Source of the DNA: Bacillota bacterium
GTDB taxonomy: Bacteria > Bacillota > Clostridia > Christensenellales > CAG-138
Length of the DNA stretch: 64,000 bases
Reading direction: 5' to 3'
NCBI GenBank assembly: GCA_023390655.1
Contig: JAEWCL010000015.1
Location: 122,438-186,437, forward strand
Shown here: positions 50,093-58,885 of the stretch, piece after piece
Position numbering within the stretch: position 1 is the stretch's first letter
Layout: the number at the start of each line of letters is the position of its first letter
The notes under the pieces: generated by a model
What the model saw: only the letters and a program-made list of their open reading frames with translations
What the model was told of the DNA's origin: nothing
The model's database searches: none
Made by a program: the position numbers and the translations under genes

Positions 50093-50941
50093 CTATGCTT
50101 CTTTTCTCACGAACAGCACGCCGAGCGTCCCCGGCCCGCAGTGGCTGCTGATGGTGCCGCCTGCATCGGTCACAAGAATCTCCGCAAACGGGAAGGCGTC
50201 CTGTACCGCCTTTTTGGCATGCTCTACAAACGCCGCATCTTGCACCGTATGCGTGATAAACGCGCGGGACGGGTCGATATCCTCACGGTTGAGCAGGCGG
50301 TCCTTGAGGTAATCGTTCAGGCACCGCTTGAGCTTGCCCTTGTATTTCTTCGAGACCTGCATGCGCCCGTCCCGCACTTCAATGCAGGGCTTCAGTTGCA
50401 GCAGGTTTGCACCAAGCGCCGCAACGGAGCTGCAGCGCCCGCCCTTGTGCAGGTAGGTGAGCGTGTCGATCACAAAGCTTGCCTCCACCTGCGGCACCAG
50501 CGCCGCAACTTTCGCCGCCACCTCTTTTGCAGGCAGCCCCCTCGCCGCAAGCTCCGCAGCCTTAATAACCAGAAGCCCCGTTCCAGAGGAAAGCGACCGG
50601 GAATCGACCACATGCACGTTTTCAAATTCCTTCGCTGCGCGGCAGGCGTTTGCATAGGAAGCCGACATCTCGCTGCTGAAGGCGATATGCACCACATCCT
50701 TACCCGCTTCCGTCAGCCTGAGAAATGCTGCGCGGTAATCCTCCGGCGAGGGCGCGGCCGTCTTGGGCAGCTCCCCCGTACGGTCCACATAGTCAAAAAG
50801 CGCCTTGGGCGTGATATCCACACCGTCCCTGTACGTCTGATCCCCAAGCGTGATATACAGGGAAACCATCGTAACATCGTAGCGTTTGAACAATGCCGGT
50901 GAAAGATCGCATGTGCTGTCTGTTGTGATCGCCGTAGCCAT
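50093..50941 (-). CDS. DegV family fatty-acid-binding protein
   Basis: A 282-residue DegV protein: T-D-S-T-C-D-L-S at the start (loop that binds the carboxylate), the V-D-S-R-S-L-S-S-G-T-G segment (about 129-139), and H-K-G-G-R-C-S-S (about 183-190), plus the closing E-I-L-V-T-D-A-G-G-T-I-S-S-H-C-G-P-G-T-L-G. DegV/FakB proteins hand bound fatty acids to the kinase FakA for incorporation into phospholipid. No fakA is here. GGGGGAG precedes the ATG. Confidence 0.93.
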   Translation of the reverse strand: MATAITTDSTCDLSPALFKRYDVTMVSLYITLGDQTYRDGVDITPKALFDYVDRTGELPKTAAPSPEDYRAAFLRLTEAGKDVVHIAFSSEMSASYANACRAAKEFENVHVVDSRSLSSGTGLLVIKAAELAARGLPAKEVAAKVAALVPQVEASFVIDTLTYLHKGGRCSSVAALGANLLQLKPCIEVRDGRMQVSKKYKGKLKRCLNDYLKDRLLNREDIDPSRAFITHTVQDAAFVEHAKKAVQDAFPFAEILVTDAGGTISSHCGPGTLGVLFVRKEA

Positions 50942-50961
50942 TTGCTGCTCCCCCTAAAAAA

Positions 50962-53577
50962 TCAGTTGTGATGCTTGATGAGTTTGAACGCCTTTGCAAG
51001 CTCCATGACGATTACCGGAATAAAGGAGATCAAAAGCGCCAGGAGGTAAAGGCCCGCAGGCAAAGCGGTCAGCCCAAACGGGCCGGACAGCGGCGTGAAC
51101 ACCACAAGCGCCATCAGTGCGAACGACGCGAGCGCCGCCTTGTTGAGGTTTGCGTTGCCAAACGGCCCGATCTTCAGAAGCGAGCGGCTGGAGCGCATGT
51201 TGAACGCCTGGAAAATCTGCGAGATGGCGAGTATGAGAAACGCCATTGTCTGGCCGCCCTCCATGACGCCTGTCGCCTGCTGGCCGATATGGAAGCCCCA
51301 AAGGGTCAGCGCCGCAAACATGATGCCCTGGAGCACCACGCGCACGCCAAGCCCCCTTGCAAACATGCTCTCGCTCCTTGGCAGCGGCTTGCGGTTCATA
51401 ATATCCTTCTCTACGGCCTCCGTGCCCAGCGCAATCGCCGGCAGGCTGTCCGTTACAAGGTTGATCCATAGAAGCTGCATGGACAGCAGCGGAGACCTGC
51501 GCCAGATGAGCATAGCGAAGAATACCGTGAAAATCTCGCCGATGTTGGTGCCCAGCAGGAAGCCTACCACCTTGCGGATATTATCGTAAATACCGCGGCC
51601 TTCCTTTACCGCTTCTACAATAGTCGCAAAATTGTCGTCCGTCAAGGTCATATCCGCTGCGCCCTTTGCAACGTCCGTTCCGGTGATGCCCATGGCGCAG
51701 CCGATATCGGCGGCCTTTAAGGCGGGCGCATCGTTCACGCCGTCGCCCGTCATGGAGACGACTTCGCCCCGTTGCTGCCACGCGCGCACGATGCGGATCT
51801 TATCCTCAGGGGAGACGCGCGCGTATACGGAAATATCCTGCACGCTTTTTGCAAGCGTTTCTTCGGACATCGCGGCAAGCTCCGCGCCCGTAATGGAACG
51901 TTCGCCTTCACGCAGGATGCCAAGCTCCCGTGCGATGGCGGAGGCGGTCTTGATATGGTCGCCCGTAATCATCACGGGCTTAATGCCGGCCTTGCGGCAG
52001 ACGGCCACAGCGTCCTTTGCTTCCTTTCGCGGCGGATCGATCATGCCGACAAGCCCAAGGAGTGTGAGCTCCGTTTCCAGCGTTTCAGAGCTCAGCTCCG
52101 CGGGGACGGCGTCAATTTCCCGGCAGGCAACTGCGAGCACGCGCAGCGCCTGTTCGCTCATATGATCCACGATCTGCTCCGCTTTTACAAGATCGCCGTT
52201 TTTACAGCGCTTTGCGATCACGTCAAACGCACCTTTGACGATCACAATCAGCTTCCCGTCCATCCGGTGGATGGTGCTCATCATCTTGCGGTCGGAATCA
52301 AACGGCAAAGACGCCTCGCGCGGGAACATGCCACTAAGCGCCGGCTTTGTGAGGCCGTTGCGGTGCGCCGCGTAAACGATCGCCGTCTCGGTCGGGTCGC
52401 CGATGTGCTGTACGCCCTCCCCTTCCACCACCACGGTGCCGTCGCTGCATAGCGTGCCGTAGGTCAGAAGTCTTTTGACAGCTTCGCTGTTCGTAGCAGA
52501 GATACTCTCGTCTTCTGCCATGCCGTCCACATATGCCTGCGTGAGCGTCATGCGGTTCTGGGTGAGCGTACCGGTCTTATCGGAACAAATGACGGACGCC
52601 GAGCCGAGCGTCTCCACCGCGGGAAGCCGCCGGATGATGGCGTTGCGCTTGACCATGCGCTGCACGCCGATAGAGAGCACGATGGTGACGATAGCGGGCA
52701 ACCCTTCTGGGATGGCGGAAACCGCAAGCGCCACGGAGGTCATGAAGATTTCAATCAGGTGAATACCGTCAAGAAGGCCGATCACGAAAATCACGGCGCA
52801 TGCAGCAAGCGCCGCAATCCCCAGCGTCTTTCCCAGAGCAGAAAGCTTCTGCTGCAACGGCGTATCGCTCTGTGTTTCCTCATTGAGGAGATTCGCGATC
52901 TTGCCCATCTCCGTTTCCATGCCTGTGCCGGTCACAACCGCGCGCGCCGTGCCATAGGTAATGGAGCAGCCGGAATACACCATATTGATGCGGTCGCCCA
53001 GCGGCGCGTCCTCCGCCACTTCCGCCGCAACATGCTTTTCGGAAGGCACCGATTCGCCCGTGAGCGCAGCCTCTTCCGATTTTAAATTGGAGGAATGCAC
53101 GAGCCTTGCGTCGGCGGGTACAAAATCCCCGGCTTCGAGCAGGATCACATCGCCGGGCACCAGCTGCGACGCATCCATCACCGCTTCCCTTCCATCCCGG
53201 AGCACGCGCGCATGGGGTGCTGAGAGTGACTTTAAAGCGTCAAGCGCCTTTTCCGCCTTGCTTTCCTGCAAGACCCCAAGCACCGCGTTGAGCACCACGA
53301 TCATCAAGATCAGCAGCGGCTCAAACAGCTCCCCCGTGTTGCGCTCCACGATCGCTACCACAAAGGATACAACGGCAGCGCCCAATAAAATCCAGATCAT
53401 GACGTCATGGAACTGGGAAAAGAAGCGCTGCAGCCATGTCCTTTTCTTTTTTTCCTGCAGACGGTTTTCGCCATACCGTAGTAACCGTTCCCTTACCTGT
53501 TCGCCTGTCAGTCCGTTTGCCGGGTCCGACTGCAGCTGCCCAAGTACGCGCTCCAATGGCTCACTATAAAACTTCAT
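50962..53577 (-). CDS. Calcium-transporting P-type ATPase (P2A)
   Basis: An 871-residue cation-transporting ATPase. Phosphorylation motif D-K-T-G-T-L (about 333-338), T-G-E-S in the actuator (about 165-168), M-T-G-D-G-V-N-D-A-P in the P domain, and the M4 P-E-G-L-P (about 289-293) with M6 N-L-V-T-D, the Ca2+ site residues of SERCA/PMR1-like pumps. N-terminal cation-ATPase domain present. Probably exports calcium, perhaps manganese. GGAAAGG precedes the ATG. DegV lies 20 bp downstream on the same strand. Confidence 0.93.
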   Translation of the reverse strand: MKFYSEPLERVLGQLQSDPANGLTGEQVRERLLRYGENRLQEKKKRTWLQRFFSQFHDVMIWILLGAAVVSFVVAIVERNTGELFEPLLILMIVVLNAVLGVLQESKAEKALDALKSLSAPHARVLRDGREAVMDASQLVPGDVILLEAGDFVPADARLVHSSNLKSEEAALTGESVPSEKHVAAEVAEDAPLGDRINMVYSGCSITYGTARAVVTGTGMETEMGKIANLLNEETQSDTPLQQKLSALGKTLGIAALAACAVIFVIGLLDGIHLIEIFMTSVALAVSAIPEGLPAIVTIVLSIGVQRMVKRNAIIRRLPAVETLGSASVICSDKTGTLTQNRMTLTQAYVDGMAEDESISATNSEAVKRLLTYGTLCSDGTVVVEGEGVQHIGDPTETAIVYAAHRNGLTKPALSGMFPREASLPFDSDRKMMSTIHRMDGKLIVIVKGAFDVIAKRCKNGDLVKAEQIVDHMSEQALRVLAVACREIDAVPAELSSETLETELTLLGLVGMIDPPRKEAKDAVAVCRKAGIKPVMITGDHIKTASAIARELGILREGERSITGAELAAMSEETLAKSVQDISVYARVSPEDKIRIVRAWQQRGEVVSMTGDGVNDAPALKAADIGCAMGITGTDVAKGAADMTLTDDNFATIVEAVKEGRGIYDNIRKVVGFLLGTNIGEIFTVFFAMLIWRRSPLLSMQLLWINLVTDSLPAIALGTEAVEKDIMNRKPLPRSESMFARGLGVRVVLQGIMFAALTLWGFHIGQQATGVMEGGQTMAFLILAISQIFQAFNMRSSRSLLKIGPFGNANLNKAALASFALMALVVFTPLSGPFGLTALPAGLYLLALLISFIPVIVMELAKAFKLIKHHN

Positions 53578-54103
53578 TCAAAAACCCCTTTCCAACCTAT
53601 GGTTCCGCAAAACCTGCCGGTTCATCACAGCGCACACAAAAATTGCCCGCCGGATGAGACCCATTGCCAAAAATGATACCATGCGCCGGGTTTTCATCTC
53701 AACTTTGTCCCCTTGCCCGGTTATGTTCATTCAAGCGCAATTGTGGCAAGATTGTGTCAGAACGGGGTTGTCCTTATGCGTATGCTGCCGGTCCATAGAC
53801 TGGCATATGCAAAGCAAACAGATGATTGATCTAAAAGTCTCCTGTTTTGATCCTTTCTTTTGTAAGGTCGGGCCGTTCTGCCCCGCTTCCGGCGCGTTTT
53901 ATAAACTTTCTGTGAACGAAAGATGGATTTCAGGAAAAACGGCCGGATTTCCTCCTGTTTCCGGGCAAAAAAGCGACTGAAGTCGTTTTTTTGAGATAGC
54001 GTACCAAGCCTGCCGGCCAACGCGGCAGGAGCGTGCAGACGGCATATAGGCGCCTGCACGCTCCTTACATTTCGACAGTATTTCCCGGGATATATCGTAA
54101 GGA
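53578..54103 (-). other. Intergenic region between the P-ATPase and phosphoesterase genes
   Basis: 526 bases without a supported gene (possible frames have no sites). It holds two hairpins: a 12-bp stem AGGAGCGTGCAG / CTGCACGCTCCT (54027-54065), which competes with CCTGCCG / CGGCAGG (54009-54029), and a small CGAC / GTCG stem with A- and T-runs (53967-53993). Both are downstream of the phosphoesterase gene and may end its transcript. Confidence 0.55.
53967..53993 (-). terminator. A/T-flanked hairpin
   Basis: CGAC-TGAA-GTCG with six A on one side and seven T on the other; could terminate either strand. Confidence 0.55.
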
Positions 54104-54829
54104 TTACCGGTTTCTTGTAGAGAAAAATGTGATCTTTGGAGAACCCGTGCAAAAATCCGCCAAATAGTATCCGTAATCCGCGTCCGGGTCAAACAACCTG
54201 ACGCCGGAGGGGGTGCCGGGGTTATAGGCGATGCCATGTTCCTCGCGGCCGTGTCGGTGTCCAAGCGCAAGATATTGAATTTTTTCCGCACAGCGGTCCA
54301 CATCCGCCTGCACGATACCGCCCCGCGGCACGCGCACTTCCTCGTAGACACCCGTATGCAGCATGCACACCGTTACGCCGCCAAACGGCGGCAGCGCGCC
54401 TACCGCAGCGCGAAGCTTTGCACGCGTTTCATCCCCCAAAAATCCCAGCCCCACGATTCTTGTGCCGCCAAGCTGTACCATGCAGTCCGCAAGCACGGGC
54501 GCGCCCAACGCATCCCAGCGCGGCCGCAGCAGGCGGATTAGCCCCTGCCCGTTCAACTCCCGCAGCGCTTCTGCCGTGCCACCCGCCGCATCATGGTTGC
54601 CATCCACCGCAAACACGGGGATGTTGTGCGCACGAAGTACCGTCAGCGCTTCCGCCGCGCGGCCTGCTGCCTCCGGGCAGGGCGCGGTCTTATCAAACAA
54701 ATCGCCCGCAATAAGCAACGCATCCGCCTGATGGGAAATTGCCGCCTCCATAAGCAGCATAAGCGCGCGTACGCCTTCCCCGATCCCCTCAAATCCGATG
54801 TGCAGGTCCGCACAATGTAACAGCCGCAT
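54104..54829 (-). CDS. Calcineurin-like metallophosphoesterase (SbcD/Mre11-like)
   Basis: A 241-residue phosphoesterase. Motifs: C-A-D-L-H-I-G (metal), A-G-D-L-F-D (about 41-46), D-G-N-H-D (about 77-81), L-H-T-G (about 158-161) and L-G-H-R-H-G (about 192-197). This is the repair-exonuclease SbcD/YhaO arrangement, but without the C-terminal capping domain, so it may act on another phosphodiester. No sbcC gene is next to it. The ATG at 54829 is used, preceded by GGGGACAGG; an ATG at 54853 has no site. Confidence 0.8.
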   Translation of the reverse strand: MRLLHCADLHIGFEGIGEGVRALMLLMEAAISHQADALLIAGDLFDKTAPCPEAAGRAAEALTVLRAHNIPVFAVDGNHDAAGGTAEALRELNGQGLIRLLRPRWDALGAPVLADCMVQLGGTRIVGLGFLGDETRAKLRAAVGALPPFGGVTVCMLHTGVYEEVRVPRGGIVQADVDRCAEKIQYLALGHRHGREEHGIAYNPGTPSGVRLFDPDADYGYYLADFCTGSPKITFFSTRNR

Positions 54830-54901
54830 GGCCTGTCCCCGTTTCTTGTGCACTTTTGCTATTGAGTATACCGCACAATCCGGGAACCGGCATTAAGAAT
54901 A

Positions 54902-55990
54902 TCAGGGCGCCCAATTGATTTTAGGCGTGGCCGTAGGCTTGGGCTTTGGCGTTGCCGCGGGCTTGGGTGTAGCCTTCTTCCCAACGGCGTTCTCGGCGGC
55001 GCTTGCGGCCCTCGCAGGATCAGTATTGGGCGTGCCGGAGTTGACGACCTCCATGAGCGATTTTGCAAAGTACGGGATAGCATTCATGGCCTCTTCAAAC
55101 GTGTTCTTATTATCACCGACTTCCAACAGCAGGGACTGGTTGGAGACATGCTGGTTATAACGGCCGACCTTGACGCGGACGTTGCGCGGCAGGTTTTCGT
55201 CGATTTCCGCAAGCTTGTTGGTTACCGCAAGCGCAAGCGCATAGTTGCTTTCAAAATCCGGCATTTCTTTAAATCCGGTTCCCGTTGCGCCCTCGCCGGT
55301 GCCAACGACAAACATCAGCCTTGCAACGCGCTTGCCGTCGATCTCGGTGACAAGCCCCGCTCCCGCGTCGCGGTGTACGTCGATGAACATCGTCAGGGAA
55401 GGGTACGTTGCTTTATATTTTTTCATGGTGACTTCCGAGCGTGAATAGGCCGTATTCAGGAGGGGCGGTTCATGATTCGTCTTATCGTGTATGACGTTGC
55501 AGCCGTACTCCTCCCGCAAGATTTTTGCAAGCATTTCTCCCAGTGCAACGACGTTCATGCTCTCATCGCTCGTACGCCAGTCGCTTTCCTCCGCCTCCTT
55601 ATAGGCCTCGGTGGTATGCGTATGGTAAATGAGGATGCGCGGCTCAGGGCCGCCCAGCTCCACGGAAGGCTGCGCCTTGGGGGAGAGCACTTCAATGCGC
55701 ATCTGTTCCCCCACATCGGGCATAATGTCCACGCGGGAGATAGAAATAGCAGGCTCCGGCAGCATTGGTTTTTCCGGCTCCGCCGCATATGCCATGGGCA
55801 CCGCCATCATCATCATCCTGCGGCCGGCCGAACCGGAACTTAACAGCGCGAGACCGAGCATGCTCATCACCACCGCCGCCGCTGCAAACAGGCGCAAACG
55901 TACGGCGGAAAAAGAGGTTTCCCCTTTTAGCCGCCGCTTTGATGTTTTGCGTTTATTTTTGCTGCCTCGTTTTGTCCACGTCCTGTCCAT
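54902..55990 (-). CDS. spoIIP: Stage II sporulation protein P
   Basis: A 362-residue SpoIIP. Cytosolic basic N-terminus, one membrane helix (about 31-52), then the amidase/endopeptidase domain with I-Y-H-T-H-T-T-E-A-Y (about 120-129), V-D-V-H-R-D-A-G near 203 and E-V-G-D-N-K-N-T near 288, the zinc and catalytic residues. With SpoIID and SpoIIM it thins septal peptidoglycan during engulfment. A Pro/Lys/Thr tail (about 335-362) follows the domain. Weak ribosome binding site; sporulation sigma factors probably drive it. gpr lies upstream on the same strand. Confidence 0.93.
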   Translation of the reverse strand: MDRTWTKRGSKNKRKTSKRRLKGETSFSAVRLRLFAAAAVVMSMLGLALLSSGSAGRRMMMMAVPMAYAAEPEKPMLPEPAISISRVDIMPDVGEQMRIEVLSPKAQPSVELGGPEPRILIYHTHTTEAYKEAEESDWRTSDESMNVVALGEMLAKILREEYGCNVIHDKTNHEPPLLNTAYSRSEVTMKKYKATYPSLTMFIDVHRDAGAGLVTEIDGKRVARLMFVVGTGEGATGTGFKEMPDFESNYALALAVTNKLAEIDENLPRNVRVKVGRYNQHVSNQSLLLEVGDNKNTFEEAMNAIPYFAKSLMEVVNSGTPNTDPARAASAAENAVGKKATPKPAATPKPKPTATPKINWAP

Positions 55991-56121
55991 GTAAAAGCGT
56001 ATGCGTTATGATGTACGCGTATGCGTGGCAGGCAACTGTGTTTACAAAAAGGAAAATGCCCCGCCGAGAATGGTGCAGCAGCCATCCCGCAGGGCAAATG
56101 GTTTTGATTCTTTTATGATTT

Positions 56122-57045
56122 CTACGCGAGCAATTCCTTTACCTGCTCATAATACGGCTGGTGCAGCGCCAGGTTGACGCCATCGGACAGAATACCCGCC
56201 ATATCCGTCACAATGGTATCGATCTCCTTGGGCGTGACGATCATGGGGCCAAAGTGTTCCGTCACCACCTGTTCGGCCAGGCGTTTCATGCGTTCTTCCT
56301 CGCCGCGCAGGTTCGTTTCCTCCGCAATAAGACTGATGGTATCCTGTGAGATGGTGGAGGCCAGCACCACCGTGGGCACGCCCATGGCGACGACCGGCAC
56401 CCCCAGCGACTCCTGCGTCAACCCCAGCCTGCCGTCGTTGCCCACGCCCGAACCCGGCTGTATGCCGGTATCCGTAATCTGGATCGCCGTGCTGATGCGC
56501 GCGGCGCGCCGGGAAGCAAGCGCATCGATGGCAATGACCGCCGTGGGCTTTACACGCTCAACAAGGCCTCTTAGCATTTCCACCGTCTCCACGCCCGTTG
56601 TCCCGAGCACGCCCGGGGAAACGGCCGCAACCGAGCGCATGGGTTCGCCGATGATATCCGGCAGATGCTGCGTAATATGCCTAGTAACAAACGTTTTCTC
56701 CACCACCCGCGGTCCCAGCGCATCCGGCGTAATGAAGCGGTTGCCCAAGCCCACCACAAGGATGCTCCCGTTGGTGCTTCCGTCCGGCAAGAGCCGTACG
56801 AGTTCCTCCGAAACGATCTGTGATACCTTTTTAAATACCTCCGTGTCCCGCTGCGCAAGCGAGGGCGCTTCGATCGTGATATAGCGGCCGATGGGCTTAT
56901 TCAGCGCCCGCGCCGCCTCCGCCGTCTGCACCTCAATGCGGGAGATCTCAATATCGTCCCGTTTTTCATCCTGCTCCGCCACCCCAGGTATACTGGGGTT
57001 GATCTCCCGCGCTTCCCGCGCGAGATCCGTATAGATATTGTCCAT
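56122..57045 (-). CDS. gpr: Germination protease GPR
   Basis: A 307-residue protein of peptidase family A25, which degrades small acid-soluble spore proteins at germination. The N-terminus (M-D-N-I-Y-T-D-L-A-R-E-A) and the following charged segment resemble the propeptide. V-G-L-G-N-R-F-I-T-P-D-A-L-G-P (about 101-115) and I-A-I-D-A-L-A-S-R (about 170-178) carry the putative catalytic Asp pair. The ATG at 57045 has GGAGAG upstream. Downstream is spoIIP, the normal partner in Clostridia and Bacillus (gpr-spoIIP). Confidence 0.93.
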   Translation of the reverse strand: MDNIYTDLAREAREINPSIPGVAEQDEKRDDIEISRIEVQTAEAARALNKPIGRYITIEAPSLAQRDTEVFKKVSQIVSEELVRLLPDGSTNGSILVVGLGNRFITPDALGPRVVEKTFVTRHITQHLPDIIGEPMRSVAAVSPGVLGTTGVETVEMLRGLVERVKPTAVIAIDALASRRAARISTAIQITDTGIQPGSGVGNDGRLGLTQESLGVPVVAMGVPTVVLASTISQDTISLIAEETNLRGEEERMKRLAEQVVTEHFGPMIVTPKEIDTIVTDMAGILSDGVNLALHQPYYEQVKELLA

Positions 57046-57061
57046 GCCGCAGCTCTCCAAA

Positions 57062-57094
57062 TAAAAAATACTCCGGCGATACTTCGCCGGAGTA
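57062..57094 (-). terminator. Terminator-like hairpin directly before the gpr ribosome binding site
   Basis: Minus strand ATACTCCGGCGA / TCGCCGGAGTAT with a four-base loop, then T-rich TATTTTTTATTT. The ribosome binding site of gpr follows within about 10 bases, so this hairpin is in the gpr leader or ends the liv operon. Confidence 0.7.
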
Positions 57095-57106
57095 TACTGT
57101 CGATCA

Positions 57107-57265
57107 TTTCGGGGGCTTTACCCTCGATCTCCCACCAAAGGAACACGTCCCTTTGGAATCCCTTTCCGGACAACGTCCGAAAGACGTTTCCGGGGATGGG
57201 TTCTTAGGGCCGTTACAGCCCTGAGCGGAAGTTTGAGGGCAGAGCCCTCAACGTATCTTTTCGCC
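57107..57265. repeat. Dispersed intergenic repeat, copy C (long)
   Basis: CCCACCAAAGGAAC and TCCCTTTGGAATCCC, then GGGTTCTTAGGGCCGT and GTTTGAGGGC / GCCCTCAACGT. The same modules occur in copy B. Lies between livF and gpr. Confidence 0.75.
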
Positions 57266-57329
57266 GACAAGCTTAATTCCAGCAACATTCGCCGTAGCTT
57301 AGTCTGTCCGGAATGGCTGTGATTATTTG

Positions 57330-58049
57330 TTATTTATTGCTTTTGCCCAAGTATGCCTGCTTGACTTCCTCGTTTTCCAGCAGCTCTTTTCCTGTGCCGC
57401 TGAGCGTCACATGCCCGGTTTCAAGCACATACCCCCGGTGGGCGATACGAAGAGCAGCGTTCGCGTTCTGCTCGATCAGGAGCACTGTCACGCCTTCGGC
57501 GTTGATGCGCTCAATGATGGAGAAAATGTCCTGTACGATCAGTGGGGCAAGGCCCAGAGACGGTTCATCCATCATGATAAGCTTGGGCTTTGCCATCAAT
57601 GCCCGGCCCACCGCGAGCATCTGCTGCTCACCGCCGGAGAGCGTGCCCGCCATCTGCCAGTGCCGCTCCTTCAGCCGGGGAAAGAGCGTATACACATGTT
57701 CAATGTCCTGCATGACGCCCGCGTCATCCTTCCTGAGGTACGCGCCGATGCGCAGGTTCTCCAAAACCGTCAGGTTCCCGAACACGCGCCGTCCCTCGGG
57801 GACGAGCACCACGCCGCGCTCCACGATCTTTTGCGTATCGGTCCCGGTCACGGCCTGCCCGTCATAGGTGATGGTCCCGGCGCTTGCGGGCACCAGCCCC
57901 GCGATGGTGCGCAATGTGGTGGACTTGCCCGCGCCGTTTGCGCCGATGAGGGTGACGATCTCCCCCGCGTCCACATGGAAGGAAATCCCCTTGAGCGCTT
58001 CAATGCCGCCGTAGCTGACCTTGAGGCCTTCAATCTGTAACAGGCTCAT
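57330..58049 (-). CDS. livF: Branched-chain amino-acid ABC transporter ATPase LivF
   Basis: A 239-residue ABC ATPase. Walker A G-A-N-G-A-G-K-S-T (about 37-45), Q-loop V-L-V-P-E-G-R-R-V-F (as in LivF), signature L-S-G-G-E-Q-Q-M (about 139-146), Walker B L-I-M-M-D-E-P-S-L-G. This matches LivF, the second ATPase of the leucine/isoleucine/valine importer. It overlaps livG by 4 bp and is the last gene of livJHMGF. Confidence 0.95.
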   Translation of the reverse strand: MSLLQIEGLKVSYGGIEALKGISFHVDAGEIVTLIGANGAGKSTTLRTIAGLVPASAGTITYDGQAVTGTDTQKIVERGVVLVPEGRRVFGNLTVLENLRIGAYLRKDDAGVMQDIEHVYTLFPRLKERHWQMAGTLSGGEQQMLAVGRALMAKPKLIMMDEPSLGLAPLIVQDIFSIIERINAEGVTVLLIEQNANAALRIAHRGYVLETGHVTLSGTGKELLENEEVKQAYLGKSNK

Positions 58050-58885
58050 GCTTTTTCCTCCCCCAGATACGCGGCGATGACCACGGGATTGCCCTGAATT
58101 TCCCTGGGCGACCCTTCCGCGATCTGCTTGCCGAAATCAATGACATAGATGCGGTCCGAAATTTCCATAACGAGATTCATATGGTGCTCGATCATGAACA
58201 CCGTCAGATGGAATTCCTCCTTAATCCGGCGGATGAATGCGGTCAGCTCGTCGGTTTCCTGCGGGTTCATGCCTGCCGCGGGTTCGTCAAGCAGCAGCAG
58301 CTTCGGTTCTGTGCCAAGCGCGCGGGCGATTTCCAGATGCCGCTGTTTGCCGTAGGGCAAGGAGGAAGCAATTTCATCCTTTGCATGCTCCAGACCGACA
58401 ATTTTTAATAGTTCGAGCGCTTCTTCGCGCATTTGCTGCTCTTCCTTGCGGTTGAGGCGGAACACGGCGGAAAACAGGCCCGCCTTGCTGTTCATATGTT
58501 TTGCGATGAGCACATTTTCCAATACCGTCAGGTTCTTAAACAGACGGATGTTCTGGAATGTACGCGCGATGCCAAGCTTTGTGATCTTATCGGGCGTCTT
58601 TGTAACGGCAACGGCATACTTGCCGCGGTTTGACCCGGCATAAAGGCGATTCATTTTGCCGCGCGGGAAGTTTGCCGCAATCACATCCCCATGAAAGCGC
58701 ACCTCACCGTTGGTGGGTGCATATACGCCGGTGATGACGTTGAACGCTGTGGTTTTCCCTGCGCCGTTGGGGCCGATGAGCGCAATGATTTCACCCTCGT
58801 CCACCACCAGGGAGAGGTTATCCACCGCCACGACGCCGCCAAACTGCATGGTGACGTCCCGAAGCTCCAATACGTGTCCGCTCAT
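58046..58885 (-). CDS. livG: Branched-chain amino-acid ABC transporter ATPase LivG
   Basis: A 279-residue ABC ATPase. Walker A G-P-N-G-A-G-K-T-T (about 38-46), a Liv-type insert (about 70-105), A-R-T-F-Q-N-I-R-L-F (about 107-116) and S-L-P-Y-G-K-Q-R-H-L-E-I-A, the degenerate signature of LivG, then L-L-L-L-D-E-P-A-A-G-M-N. Overlaps livF and livM by 4 bp each. Confidence 0.95.
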   Translation of the reverse strand: MSGHVLELRDVTMQFGGVVAVDNLSLVVDEGEIIALIGPNGAGKTTAFNVITGVYAPTNGEVRFHGDVIAANFPRGKMNRLYAGSNRGKYAVAVTKTPDKITKLGIARTFQNIRLFKNLTVLENVLIAKHMNSKAGLFSAVFRLNRKEEQQMREEALELLKIVGLEHAKDEIASSLPYGKQRHLEIARALGTEPKLLLLDEPAAGMNPQETDELTAFIRRIKEEFHLTVFMIEHHMNLVMEISDRIYVIDFGKQIAEGSPREIQGNPVVIAAYLGEEKA

